From the NCBI GenBank assembly GCA_049794535.1, contig JBARCX010000227.1, positions 1-19,697 of the forward strand: a stretch of DNA of 19,697 bases, in the 5' to 3' direction. The notes beneath the pieces were generated by a model. The model saw nothing but the letters and a program-made list of their open reading frames with translations. It had not been told where the DNA came from and did not search any database. This document shows positions 6,679-14,435 of this stretch, in pieces (within the stretch, counting starts at the first letter, position 1; the number at the start of each line of letters is the position of its first letter). The DNA comes from JBARCX01 sp049794535. GTDB taxonomy: Bacteria; Pseudomonadota; Gammaproteobacteria; Xanthomonadales; Rhodanobacteraceae. The translations under genes were made by a program, and so were the position numbers.

Positions 6679-6739
6679 ACTTTCTGGCGCCGGGAAAGGC
6701 GTGCCTGGATGGGTATGGGGAACCTCGCCCTGCCCACCT

Positions 6740-6770
6740 TTCGCATTGATCGCGCTTGCGCGAGGATAAT
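6740..6770 (+). promoter_or_regulatory. Possible pncB promoter with a palindrome in the spacer
   Basis: GATAAT (6765-6770) is a good -10 element. The best -35 is TTCGCA (6740-6745), but the spacer is 19 bp, which is long. The spacer contains the perfect inverted repeat CGCGC-TT-GCGCG (6751-6762), a possible operator. The pncB ATG follows 52 bases after the -10. Confidence 0.3.
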
Positions 6771-6822
6771 CGGTGCCTATCGCACTCCCGGTGCGTTGCC
6801 CATAACCGACCGAGTGCCCTGG

Positions 6823-8010
6823 ATGATCGTCACTTCACTGCTCGACACCGATCTGTACAAGTTTTCCATGATGCAGGTGGTGTTGCATCACTATCCGGCC
6901 GCCAACGTCGAGTACCGCTTCAAGTGCCGCAACCCGGGCATCAACCTGGTGCCGTATATCGATGAGATTCGCAGCGAGTTGGAGGCGCTATGCATTTTGC
7001 GCTTCACGGCTGATGAGCTCAGCTACCTACGTGATATGCGTTTCATCAAGAGCGATTTTGTCGATTTCCTCGGCTTGTTCCAGCTCAATACGAAATACGT
7101 GGAAATCACCCCTGCCGAATCAGGCAACGGTGAGATCGAGATCCGCATCTGCGGCCCGTGGCTGCATACCATTCTGTTCGAAGTGCCGCTGCTGGCGATC
7201 GTCAATCAGGTGTATTTCCGTAATACGCAGCCTGGGCTGGATCTGACCGAGGGGCGTCGACGCCTGCACGAGAAGATCGCGCTGCTGCACGAGACACCGG
7301 ACTACGAGCAATGCCGCATTGCCGACTACGGCACTCGTCGACGGTTTTCGCGGGACTGGCACATCGAGGTGCTGGCAGCACTGCGTGATGGCTTAGGCAA
7401 GCAGTTGGCGGGCACCAGTAACGTGTGGCTGGCGCGTCAGCTTGGGCTCACGCCGTTGGGCACGTTAGCCCACGAATACCTGCAGGCGCATCAAGCACTG
7501 GGGCCACGGTTGCGTGATTCACAGGTGGCCGCGCTGGAGGCCTGGGCGAAGGAATACCGTGGCGATCTCGGTATCGCGCTGTCGGACGTCTATGGGTTAG
7601 ATGCCTTCCTGCGCGATTTCGATATGTACTTCTGCAAGCTGTTCGATGGCGCGCGGCACGATTCGGGCGATCCGTTCGCGTGGGGCGAGCGGATACTTGC
7701 GCACTACCGTGCCAATCGCGTCGATCCGCGCAACAAGGTGTTGGTGTTTAGTGATGGATTGGATGTGCCGAAGGTGATGCAGCTGTACGAGCATTTCCGT
7801 GGCCGCTGCCTGCTCGCTTTCGGCGTAGGTACCAATCTGACTAACGATCTCGGCCCCACGCCGTTGAATATCGTGATCAAGATGGTGCGCTGTAATGGCC
7901 AGCCGGTGGCCAAGCTCAGCGATTCGCCAGGCAAGAACATGTGCGATGACGAGGCCTATGTTACCTACCTGCGTCAGGTGTTTGACATTCCGGCCGAGAT
8001 GATTGCGTAG
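6823..8010 (+). CDS. pncB: Nicotinate phosphoribosyltransferase
   Basis: A 395-residue protein, close to the 400 residues of E. coli PncB. It catalyses the ATP-stimulated formation of nicotinate mononucleotide from nicotinate and PRPP, the entry step of NAD salvage, in the cytosol. The N-terminus LLDTDLYKFSMMQ is the family signature. Other landmarks are YRFKCRN, GTSNVWLARQLGLTPLGTLAHE with H217, equivalent to the phosphorylated histidine of enterobacterial PncB, plus HDSGDPFAWGE, VFSDGLDV and FGVGTNLTNDLG. ATG 6823 is chosen because the conserved sequence begins five residues later; the frame is open to 6664 but that part lacks family similarity. No clear Shine-Dalgarno is seen (CCCTGG only). 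A terminator-containing leader precedes it. It converges on metQ. Confidence 0.96.
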   Translation: MIVTSLLDTDLYKFSMMQVVLHHYPAANVEYRFKCRNPGINLVPYIDEIRSELEALCILRFTADELSYLRDMRFIKSDFVDFLGLFQLNTKYVEITPAESGNGEIEIRICGPWLHTILFEVPLLAIVNQVYFRNTQPGLDLTEGRRRLHEKIALLHETPDYEQCRIADYGTRRRFSRDWHIEVLAALRDGLGKQLAGTSNVWLARQLGLTPLGTLAHEYLQAHQALGPRLRDSQVAALEAWAKEYRGDLGIALSDVYGLDAFLRDFDMYFCKLFDGARHDSGDPFAWGERILAHYRANRVDPRNKVLVFSDGLDVPKVMQLYEHFRGRCLLAFGVGTNLTNDLGPTPLNIVIKMVRCNGQPVAKLSDSPGKNMCDDEAYVTYLRQVFDIPAEMIA

Positions 8011-8021
8011 CGGGTGATGCG

Positions 8022-8054
8022 CAACGTCATTCCGGTGTGACCGGAATGACGTTG
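8022..8054. repeat. REP-like perfect palindrome between pncB and metQ
   Basis: CAACGTCATTCCGGT (8022-8036), a 3-base loop GTG and ACCGGAATGACGTTG (8040-8054) form a perfect 15-bp inverted repeat in the 54-bp gap between convergent genes. The GTCATTCCGG/CCGGAATGAC core resembles widespread REP-type palindromes. No T-tract is present on either side, so a repeat element or a structural 3' end is more likely than a classical terminator. Confidence 0.65.
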
Positions 8055-8064
8055 ATGCGACTGA

Positions 8065-8871
8065 TCAGAAGGCGGGCAACACGGCGCCCTGGTACTTCTG
8101 CTCGATGAAAGCCTTGATCTCAGGGCTATTCAACGCCTGGGCCAGTTTCTGTACACGTGGATCGTTCTTGTTGTCCTCGCGGCCCACCAGGTAGTTCACG
8201 TAAGGGGAGTCCTTGCTTTCGATCAACAGCGCGTCCTTGGTCGGGTTGAGCCCGGCGGCCAGCGCGTAGTTGGTATTGATCAGGGCAAGGTCCACCTCGT
8301 CCAGTGTGCGCGGCAGCATCGCCGCTTCCAGTTCACGGAACTTCAGGTTCTTCGGATTGGCGGTGATGTCTTTCAGGGTGGCCAACTCGTCGTTCGGATC
8401 CTTCAGTGTGATCAAGCCATTCTTTGCCAGTAGCAGAAGCGCGCGGCTGTTATTGCTGGGATCGTTCGGAATCGCGACGGTAGCGCCATCCGGCAGCTGA
8501 TCGATGCTTTTGTATTTATGCGAGTAGGCACCGAACGGCTCGATATGCACGCCGGTGATGATGACCAAATGCGTGCCGCGTTCGCGGTTGAACGCATCCA
8601 GATAGGGTTTGGTCTGGAAGTAGTTGACGTCGATGTTCTTCTCGTCCACTTGCAGGTTCGGCTGCACGTAATCGGCGAACACTTTGATTTCAAGATTGAC
8701 GCCTTCCTTTGCGAGGATCGGCTTCACCTGCTTGAGGATTTCCGCATGCGGCACGGCAGTGGCGGCCACGGTGAGCGTATCGCTCTTGTTGTTGTCGCCA
8801 TTCGACGATGAGCAGCCGGCCAGCAGGAGCAGGGCGGTGAGGGCGACAATAGCGGAGAGCAACAGTCTCAT
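8065..8871 (-). CDS. metQ: Methionine ABC transporter substrate-binding lipoprotein MetQ
   Basis: A 268-residue protein with a lipoprotein signal ending in lipobox L17-A18-G19-C20, followed by a Ser/Asn/Asp-rich linker and the NlpA/MetQ domain. Recognisable segments include TVAATAVPHAEILKQVKP, VFADYVQPNLQV, DVNYFQTKPYLD, IPNDPSNNSRALLLL and NTNYALAAGLNP. It binds D- and L-methionine in the periplasm and delivers it to MetNI. ATG 8871 gives a normal lipoprotein signal; an in-frame TTG at 8898 would add nine unhelpful residues. It is the last gene of metN-metI-metQ, 144 bp after metI, a gap long enough for its own promoter although I see no good one. Confidence 0.95.
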   Translation of the reverse strand: MRLLLSAIVALTALLLLAGCSSSNGDNNKSDTLTVAATAVPHAEILKQVKPILAKEGVNLEIKVFADYVQPNLQVDEKNIDVNYFQTKPYLDAFNRERGTHLVIITGVHIEPFGAYSHKYKSIDQLPDGATVAIPNDPSNNSRALLLLAKNGLITLKDPNDELATLKDITANPKNLKFRELEAAMLPRTLDEVDLALINTNYALAAGLNPTKDALLIESKDSPYVNYLVGREDNKNDPRVQKLAQALNSPEIKAFIEQKYQGAVLPAF

Positions 8872-9015
8872 AGCGGAATACTCTGGTGCGGCGCACAAGC
8901 GTAGCCGTCCATACCGCCAGATGCAAAATTCTAAAAGAACCTTAAGTTAGTCGCTTGAGCCGGTTGACGATCTTCGCGCGAGCTAGACAGAGATCGGTAA
9001 CAGACCTTTGATGGA

Positions 9016-9702
9016 TCAATGCCTTGTGAGGCGTGCCACGAGGCGGTCACCGATCATCTGGAGGATCTGCACCAGCACGATCAGCAAGACGACGGTCACC
9101 ACCATGTAGTCGGATTTGTAGCTGAGGTAGCCATAGCGGTAGGCTAGGTCACCCAGGCCACCGGCGCCGATAGCGCCACCCATCGCGGTATAGGCGACCA
9201 GCGCGATCGCGGTGACGGTAACGCCAGAAACGATACCTGCGCGCGCTTCGGGCAGGAGCACGTGACGCACGATTTGCCAGGTGCTGGCACCCATCGCCTG
9301 ACTAGCCTCGATCACGCCTTGCTGCACCTCGCGCAGTGAGGTTTCCACCAGTCGTGCAAAAAAGGGCGCGGCACCGATCACCAGCGGCGGAATCGCGCCG
9401 CGAATACCAAGTTTGGTGCCGACCAGAAAGTAAGTGACCGGCATCAGTACGATCATCAGGATGATGAACGGGATCGAGCGCAGGATGTTCACCACCAACG
9501 CGGTGATGCCGTATAGCTTCGGCATCGCGCGCAGCTGGCCCTTGCTGGTGAGGTACAACAACACGCCCAACGGTAGGCCGATCGCTACGGTGAGGGCGAG
9601 CGACCCGCCCAGCATCAACAAGGTATCGATGCAGGCCTGGCCCAGCTCGCTCCAATCGTCGATGTTCGGGAACAGCGTTTGCAGCAACGGTGCGGTCATC
9701 AT
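9016..9702 (-). CDS. metI: Methionine ABC transporter permease MetI
   Basis: A 228-residue inner-membrane permease with about five transmembrane segments, at roughly residues 27-51, 66-94, 104-118, 160-185 and 197-218. The ABC-permease EAA loop begins at E132 (EASQAMGAS, then VLLPEA) and contacts MetN. The motif NILRSIPFIILM near residues 72-83 is characteristic of MetI. It forms the membrane channel of the MetNIQ importer for methionine. The ATG (9702-9700) overlaps the metN stop as ATGA, so the two are translationally coupled. Confidence 0.96.
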   Translation of the reverse strand: MMTAPLLQTLFPNIDDWSELGQACIDTLLMLGGSLALTVAIGLPLGVLLYLTSKGQLRAMPKLYGITALVVNILRSIPFIILMIVLMPVTYFLVGTKLGIRGAIPPLVIGAAPFFARLVETSLREVQQGVIEASQAMGASTWQIVRHVLLPEARAGIVSGVTVTAIALVAYTAMGGAIGAGGLGDLAYRYGYLSYKSDYMVVTVVLLIVLVQILQMIGDRLVARLTRH

Positions 9703-10754
9703 CGTTCGCTCCCGGTCGGTGCGGGTGTAGTGGTGTGGCGTGTAGTGGGTGTCACTTCTTCGATTTCGATGCCGCCAGCACGCAATGCGGCCAATGCGGT
9801 GTCCACGCCGGGGCCTTCCATCGCCAGCGTGAGCTGGCCATAGGGTAGATTCTTGATGCGGTCGATGCGGCCGGCGATGAGGTTGAAATCCACCCCGGTT
9901 TCACGCATTACCCGACTCAATGTCGGCGTCCAGGTGGATTCGCCCCGGAATGACAGGCGAAGGATGCGCCCTGGTACTTGCGCAAGTGGCGCATGCTCGC
10001 TGGCCGCTTCTTCGGGCAATGCATCACCGACAAACCGCCGCGTGGTGGGGTGCTGCGGATGCAGAAACACATCGGCCACCGTGCCTTGCTCGACGATGCG
10101 TCCCGCATCGAGCACGGCAACGCGGTCACCGATGCGACGTACTACATCCATCTCGTGAGTAATCAGCACGATGGTCAGTTTCAGCTCGCGGTTGATCTCG
10201 GCCAACAGCTCAAGCACGGAGGCTGTCGTTTGCGGATCGAGTGCGCTGGTGGCCTCGTCGCATAGCAGGATGGATGGCCGATTGGCCAAGGCACGGGCAA
10301 TGCCCACGCGCTGCTTCTGGCCACCCGAAAGCTGTGATGGATATTTGTCCGCATGCGCGCTCAGGCCTACGCGGGCGAGCAGTTCGTTGACCCGTTGGCG
10401 CAATACTGCCTTGTCGGTTTGGCCGGCCAGGCGCATGGGGAAGGCGATGTTTTCCGACACGGTCTGCGAGGCAAGCAGGTTGAAGTGCTGAAAAATCATA
10501 CCGATACGTCGACGCTGCGCGCGCAGCGCTGGCTCATCCAGCGCGGTCATCTCCACATCGTCGATCAGGATGCGGCCGCCGCTGGGGCGCTCGAGCAGGT
10601 TGATCAGGCGTATGAGCGTGGATTTGCCCGCACCGGAATGACCGATGATGCCGAACACCTCGCCATCGGCGATCTCGAGGTTGAACGGTTGCAGCGCGGG
10701 TATGTCCTTGCCGTCGACGCGGTAGGACTTGTGTACATCGAGGAAACGGATCAC
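9699..10754 (-). CDS. metN: Methionine ABC transporter ATP-binding protein MetN
   Basis: A 351-residue ATPase. Walker A is GHSGAGKS (38-45), the Q-loop is FQHFNLL (Q89), the signature is LSGGQ (142-146), Walker B is ILLCDEATSALD with D166 and E167, and the H-loop is H200. The C-terminal region from about residue 260 (GRILRLSF, then LIAGRIDRIKNLPYGQLTLAMEG) is a NIL domain, which in E. coli MetN binds methionine and inhibits transport when cytoplasmic methionine is high. The start codon is GTG. About 20 residues after the NIL domain are a Thr/Pro-rich tail. It is the first gene of the operon, divergent from gpx with 92 bp between. No SAM riboswitch is evident in that gap. Confidence 0.96.
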   Translation of the reverse strand: MIRFLDVHKSYRVDGKDIPALQPFNLEIADGEVFGIIGHSGAGKSTLIRLINLLERPSGGRILIDDVEMTALDEPALRAQRRRIGMIFQHFNLLASQTVSENIAFPMRLAGQTDKAVLRQRVNELLARVGLSAHADKYPSQLSGGQKQRVGIARALANRPSILLCDEATSALDPQTTASVLELLAEINRELKLTIVLITHEMDVVRRIGDRVAVLDAGRIVEQGTVADVFLHPQHPTTRRFVGDALPEEAASEHAPLAQVPGRILRLSFRGESTWTPTLSRVMRETGVDFNLIAGRIDRIKNLPYGQLTLAMEGPGVDTALAALRAGGIEIEEVTPTTRHTTTPAPTGSER

Positions 10755-10846
10755 GAGCGGGCCTGGACAGTGACCGGGAGCAGCATTCTATGCCACGCGG
10801 GCTGGCGTAGACTGTGAGATCGATTATTTAAGTGGGGGTATCGACC

Positions 10847-11317
10847 ATGGCAAGCGTTTATGACTTCAGCGCACGCGACATTGACGGCAACGAGCGTTCG
10901 CTCGCCGACTGGCGTGGCAAGACCCTGTTGATCGTCAACGTCGCCTCGAAATGTGGCTTCACGCCGCAATACACGGGCTTGGAGAAGCTATGGCAAGAGC
11001 ACCGCGACCAAGGCGTGGTGGTGCTCGGGTTCCCGTGCGATCAGTTCGGGCATCAGGAGCCGGGCGACGAAGCCGAGATCAAGAATTTCTGCTCGACCAG
11101 TTATGACGTCAGCTTTCCGCTATTCGCCAAAGTCGAGGTCAATGGCGAGCACGCGCATCCGCTGTATCGCTGGTTGAAGAGCGAGGGCAAGGGCATTCTC
11201 GGTAGCGAATCGATCAAGTGGAACTTCACCAAGTTCCTGGTCGATACCGACGGTCAGGTGGTAAAGCGTTATGCGTCCACCGACACGCCGGATAAGATCG
11301 GTCGCGATCTGCCATAG
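10847..11317 (+). CDS. Glutathione peroxidase family thiol peroxidase (2-Cys type)
   Basis: A 156-residue peroxidase that reduces hydrogen peroxide and organic hydroperoxides. The catalytic tetrad is visible: C36 in VASKCGFTPQY, Q70 in FGHQEPG, W125 and N126 in KWNFTKF. C36 is a cysteine, not selenocysteine. C64 (FPCDQFG) and C82 (NFCSTSYDVSFP) are also present. C82 aligns with the resolving cysteine of thioredoxin-dependent yeast Gpx3 and plant GPx, so thioredoxin is the more likely reductant. It is similar to E. coli BtuE. No signal peptide, so cytosolic. The start at 10847 follows GTGGGGG; an upstream in-frame start at 10832 adds five residues and is less likely. Divergent from metN. Confidence 0.92.
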   Translation: MASVYDFSARDIDGNERSLADWRGKTLLIVNVASKCGFTPQYTGLEKLWQEHRDQGVVVLGFPCDQFGHQEPGDEAEIKNFCSTSYDVSFPLFAKVEVNGEHAHPLYRWLKSEGKGILGSESIKWNFTKFLVDTDGQVVKRYASTDTPDKIGRDLP

Positions 11318-11362
11318 CCTGATTGATGCCGCGCCTGATTTATTGATGACCTAGCTCGTGAG

Positions 11363-11383
11363 CGGCCTGATTCGTTCAGGCCG
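11363..11383. terminator. Hairpin at the convergent ends of gpx and the ChaN-like gene
   Basis: CGGCCTGA (11363-11370), loop TTCGT and TCAGGCCG (11376-11383) are perfectly complementary and include the stop codon of the minus-strand gene. There is no T-tract, so termination is uncertain. Confidence 0.35.
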
Positions 11384-12731
11384 TTGGCTCCGCCGTGGTC
11401 GGAGTATCGGTGTCGCGTAGCTCGATGGTCTTCTCACTCAGCGTTTTGCCGTCAACGCTCCAGGCACGCAAGCGATAGCGGCCCGGGAAGAGATACAGCG
11501 ATTCGGTCGTGTCGGCTTTTACGAACGTGTAGCGATCCGCTGCGCTGGCATCATTCGGCTCGTTGACGTAGTGCGCCTCAACCACGCAGGGCAGCGTTCG
11601 TGCGCATAGTGTGGCGTCGATCGGGAACGTCTTGCGTTGGCCACCGAGGCTTAGCCACGATGGGCGCGGCATGACATCCGTAGATCGTTTTACCGGGATG
11701 CCTTCCAGACCAAAGCTCATCCATGCCGTTGGCGCACCCTTGACAGTCTGCTGCTCCAATGCGGGCGGGAGGATCACGCTGATATCGAACTTCTTCGCAT
11801 CCGTGCTCCACGTTTTTCCGCTCGCGTGGTCGAGCAGCACGGTAGGCATCTGCGGATCGAAGGCCGCGAGTATCTGGTGGTAGATGTCCTGATTGTTCTC
11901 CAACAGCACATCGCGGAATTCGGTCTGGTCGATGGATAGTGGCTCCAAACCAGTTAATCCCTGCAGTTGCATGGCCATCGGTTCGATGTTGCCGAGACGT
12001 CCCTTGGCCTTGTCGATATGCGCGTAGCCGGCGTGAACGAACAAGCGCGCGTTGGGATCTTTGACGAACACCCGTTGGTAGAGGTTATGTGCCTGCTCGG
12101 TTTCGCGGCCTGCTGTGGTGCGGGCGCTCGAGTCGTACGGCACGATGGTGAAACCAAGCCGGATGGCGGTACGGATGATCTCGCCGTACAACGGTTCGTG
12201 CAGATATTCGGAGCCGGTTGCGGTAACGGGGTAGCCGCGTTGCGTCAGCGCGGTGTCGTTTTCGCCGAGTGCTTCGGCGGCGAAGTAGTTGAAGCCCAGC
12301 GCGCGAAGACGCGGCAACAGGGCAAGCGTGAGCTGACGGGTGTGCGCGTCGTGGTGAGCCTCGTTGACCAGCACGATGCGGTGCTTTGCGGCGGCTTGAG
12401 CAATGGCGTCTGTGGCGTCAACAGCACGCCATGCGCTGGCCTGTGGCAAAGCCAGCTCGGAGGGCACACGAGACACCAACGGAAAATGGAGGATGGCCTC
12501 GTTATACAAGCCGAGCTCGGCCTCGGCCGCTGCTCGCAATTGCGTCGCGAGGAGGTGGTCTGCCGGAGTGAGGTGCGGTGTGATTTTGGTCAGATAGGTA
12601 TAGCGCGCCAGATCGTTCGGCTGTAATTGCACCTGACGGAATAGATCGAGCCTGGGAGCCTCGTCGGCCTGGGCAAGGCCGAGCGTAGCGACGAACCAAA
12701 AGGCGATGCACGTACCGTTGCGTAGAGGCAT
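11376..12731 (-). CDS. Exported ChaN/EreA (Tiki)-superfamily-like protein of unknown function
   Basis: A 451-residue protein from ATG 12731, with a signal peptide ending near residue 22 (GLAQA-DE). Residues about 23-105 look helical, possibly repeat-like. The central region has IVLVNEAHHDAHTR with E124 and H126-H127, then FNYFAAEAL, and later LFVHAGYAHIDK. This pattern resembles the GExH and histidine motifs of the ChaN, TraB and erythromycin-esterase-like superfamily, in which some members bind haem and some hydrolyse esters or peptides. Neither activity can be assigned here. The last 100 residues appear to be beta-rich and contain C-x(5)-C (CARTLPC). No good Shine-Dalgarno is seen; an alternative ATG is three codons upstream at 12740. 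It follows dacB by about 85 bp on the same strand and may be co-transcribed. Confidence 0.7.
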   Translation of the reverse strand: MPLRNGTCIAFWFVATLGLAQADEAPRLDLFRQVQLQPNDLARYTYLTKITPHLTPADHLLATQLRAAAEAELGLYNEAILHFPLVSRVPSELALPQASAWRAVDATDAIAQAAAKHRIVLVNEAHHDAHTRQLTLALLPRLRALGFNYFAAEALGENDTALTQRGYPVTATGSEYLHEPLYGEIIRTAIRLGFTIVPYDSSARTTAGRETEQAHNLYQRVFVKDPNARLFVHAGYAHIDKAKGRLGNIEPMAMQLQGLTGLEPLSIDQTEFRDVLLENNQDIYHQILAAFDPQMPTVLLDHASGKTWSTDAKKFDISVILPPALEQQTVKGAPTAWMSFGLEGIPVKRSTDVMPRPSWLSLGGQRKTFPIDATLCARTLPCVVEAHYVNEPNDASAADRYTFVKADTTESLYLFPGRYRLRAWSVDGKTLSEKTIELRDTDTPTTAEPTA

Positions 12732-12816
12732 GGGCGACATGGCTGATGGGTGTGCTTGCACACTAGCCGAAACTAGTGGCGGCTGCATCGCGCCAAGCCA
12801 GCCTATAAAGCGCCCG

Positions 12817-14385
12817 TCAGCTATGCCCAGTAAAACCAGCCAGCCATTCGGCAATCGCATCCAGATCAAGGCTGGTACGCGGGGCCCCTTCAGGCGGCAC
12901 GTAGTTATTGAGCATGATCGCGAATGCCAGCCGTTCGCCGGCAGCGGTAGTGACATAGCCGGCTAAGCAATCCACATAATTCATGCTGCCCGTTTTGGCA
13001 TGCACGTTGTTTTCAGCGAATGTATTGCGCATGCGCCATTCCAGCGTGCCGTCTACGCCAGCGATAGGAAGCGCGTCGTGCAACTGCACGCCGTAGGGCT
13101 GCGCGGCTAGGTACTGAAGTAGGCGAACCAGCGCATTGGCTGTGGTGAGGTCTTGCCGTGAGAGGCCGGTGCCTTCTTCCAGCAGGCTGTCCGCCGGTGC
13201 AATGCCGATGCCATCGAGTATCTGGTGCAATGCACGGATACCCCAAGCTTCGGTACTGAGAAATCCGCTAGGTGGGTCGGGTTGCTGCATGGCATCGGCT
13301 TGCGTCTTGGCACCGGCAATCAGCAACAAGTTCTGTAGGTACAGGTTCTGCGAGCGCTTGAGTCCGCGTGTGAGTACCTCGATCAACGGCGGCGACAGCA
13401 CTTCGGCCAGTGTCGCGGCATTGGCTTGCAAGGGAGCGTCGTTTTGCGGCCAATGCAGTACGCGCAGGCGGCCATCTATTCGAATATCGTGACGCGACAG
13501 CGCCTGTAGCAACTTATTCCCGGCGAGTTGGGCGGGGTCAGCCACCGCCAGTTTGAACGTCTGCGCGGGTGCTTTGACGGGGATACTGCCAAAGGCATGC
13601 AGTGTGTCGTCGCCCGGTGCGCGGTAAAGGTTGATGTCACTTGGCGTGCGTGCTGCGCTAGTGGTTAGCGTGTTGTGCAGTGATGGCATCGCATCGCTCG
13701 GATCGAAATCCAGGCGTGCGGGGCGTCCTGCCGCAGCGCCAGGGGATGTGGTAACCGCCACGATGTTCTCTTGCACGCTCAGCGCCGAGGCCGGTACGGC
13801 GAACCAACTTTGCAGATCCGCCGCTTCCCAGCCCGAGCCCGTCGCCGGACCCGCGAAATAACTGTCGTCCGCGATCAGGTCACCATGCACATGGCGCACA
13901 CCGCGTGCGGCGAGTTGTGCGGCGAGCTGGTCGGCCCAGTCGACATTGGTGCCAGCGGTATCGAGTGTGGGATCACCCATGCCGTACAGCACCAGTGGGC
14001 CATCCAGGCGATCATGCGCGATCGTGCCGGTGCTGAGCAGGCGCGTCGGGATGCGGTAATTCGCGCCGAGCGTGTCAAGCACGAGCGCAGCGGTGTAGAG
14101 CTTCGCGGTAGATGCGGGCTGCAGCAGCCGATCGGCTCGATGTGTGTAGATCGTGCGACCGCTGTCCAGCGACACCACAGCGATGCCCCAGTCAGCGGCG
14201 GCAAAGCGTGATTGGTTGATCTGCGCATCGATCTGAGCGGCCAGATCCTGCAGTGTTGCGGGCATTGCCTGCGCACGCGCAGGGGTAGCTGCTGCGCAGG
14301 CTGTGGCGTACAGCATCACCGCGGTCGACAGCATGGCTACTGCAAGGCGTTCGCGCAGACGCGATAACAACGAGGCCTTTTTCAT
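12817..14385 (-). CDS. dacB: D-alanyl-D-alanine carboxypeptidase/endopeptidase (PBP4 type, S13 family)
   Basis: A 522-residue protein with an N-terminal signal peptide (KKASLLSRLRERL then a hydrophobic stretch). All three penicillin-binding motifs are present: S92-T93-A94-K95 (nucleophile S92), S345-Q346-N347, and K464-T465-G466. The long insert between the first two motifs (about 250 residues) is typical of PBP4/DacB rather than PBP5. It trims or cleaves peptidoglycan cross-links in the periplasm. The frame is open upstream to 14556, overlapping the MATE gene in another frame; ATG 14385 gives a standard signal peptide, and ATG 14415 is a possible alternative. It lies 50 bp downstream of the MATE gene. 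Confidence 0.93.
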   Translation of the reverse strand: MKKASLLSRLRERLAVAMLSTAVMLYATACAAATPARAQAMPATLQDLAAQIDAQINQSRFAAADWGIAVVSLDSGRTIYTHRADRLLQPASTAKLYTAALVLDTLGANYRIPTRLLSTGTIAHDRLDGPLVLYGMGDPTLDTAGTNVDWADQLAAQLAARGVRHVHGDLIADDSYFAGPATGSGWEAADLQSWFAVPASALSVQENIVAVTTSPGAAAGRPARLDFDPSDAMPSLHNTLTTSAARTPSDINLYRAPGDDTLHAFGSIPVKAPAQTFKLAVADPAQLAGNKLLQALSRHDIRIDGRLRVLHWPQNDAPLQANAATLAEVLSPPLIEVLTRGLKRSQNLYLQNLLLIAGAKTQADAMQQPDPPSGFLSTEAWGIRALHQILDGIGIAPADSLLEEGTGLSRQDLTTANALVRLLQYLAAQPYGVQLHDALPIAGVDGTLEWRMRNTFAENNVHAKTGSMNYVDCLAGYVTTAAGERLAFAIMLNNYVPPEGAPRTSLDLDAIAEWLAGFTGHS

Positions 14386-14435
14386 GAGGCAAGTATCTCT
14401 GCTGAGCGACGGCATGTCATGGTCGACGCGTGCGC

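Noticed and set aside
10755..10846. SAM riboswitch or other methionine-sensing leader before metN
   Set aside because: The 92-bp gap is short, shared with divergent gpx, and shows no SAM-riboswitch core or terminator hairpin.
11967..12626. Plus-strand open frame of 219 residues
   Set aside because: It is antisense to the ChaN-like gene, with no recognisable family and no ribosome site, and results from codon bias in GC-rich DNA.
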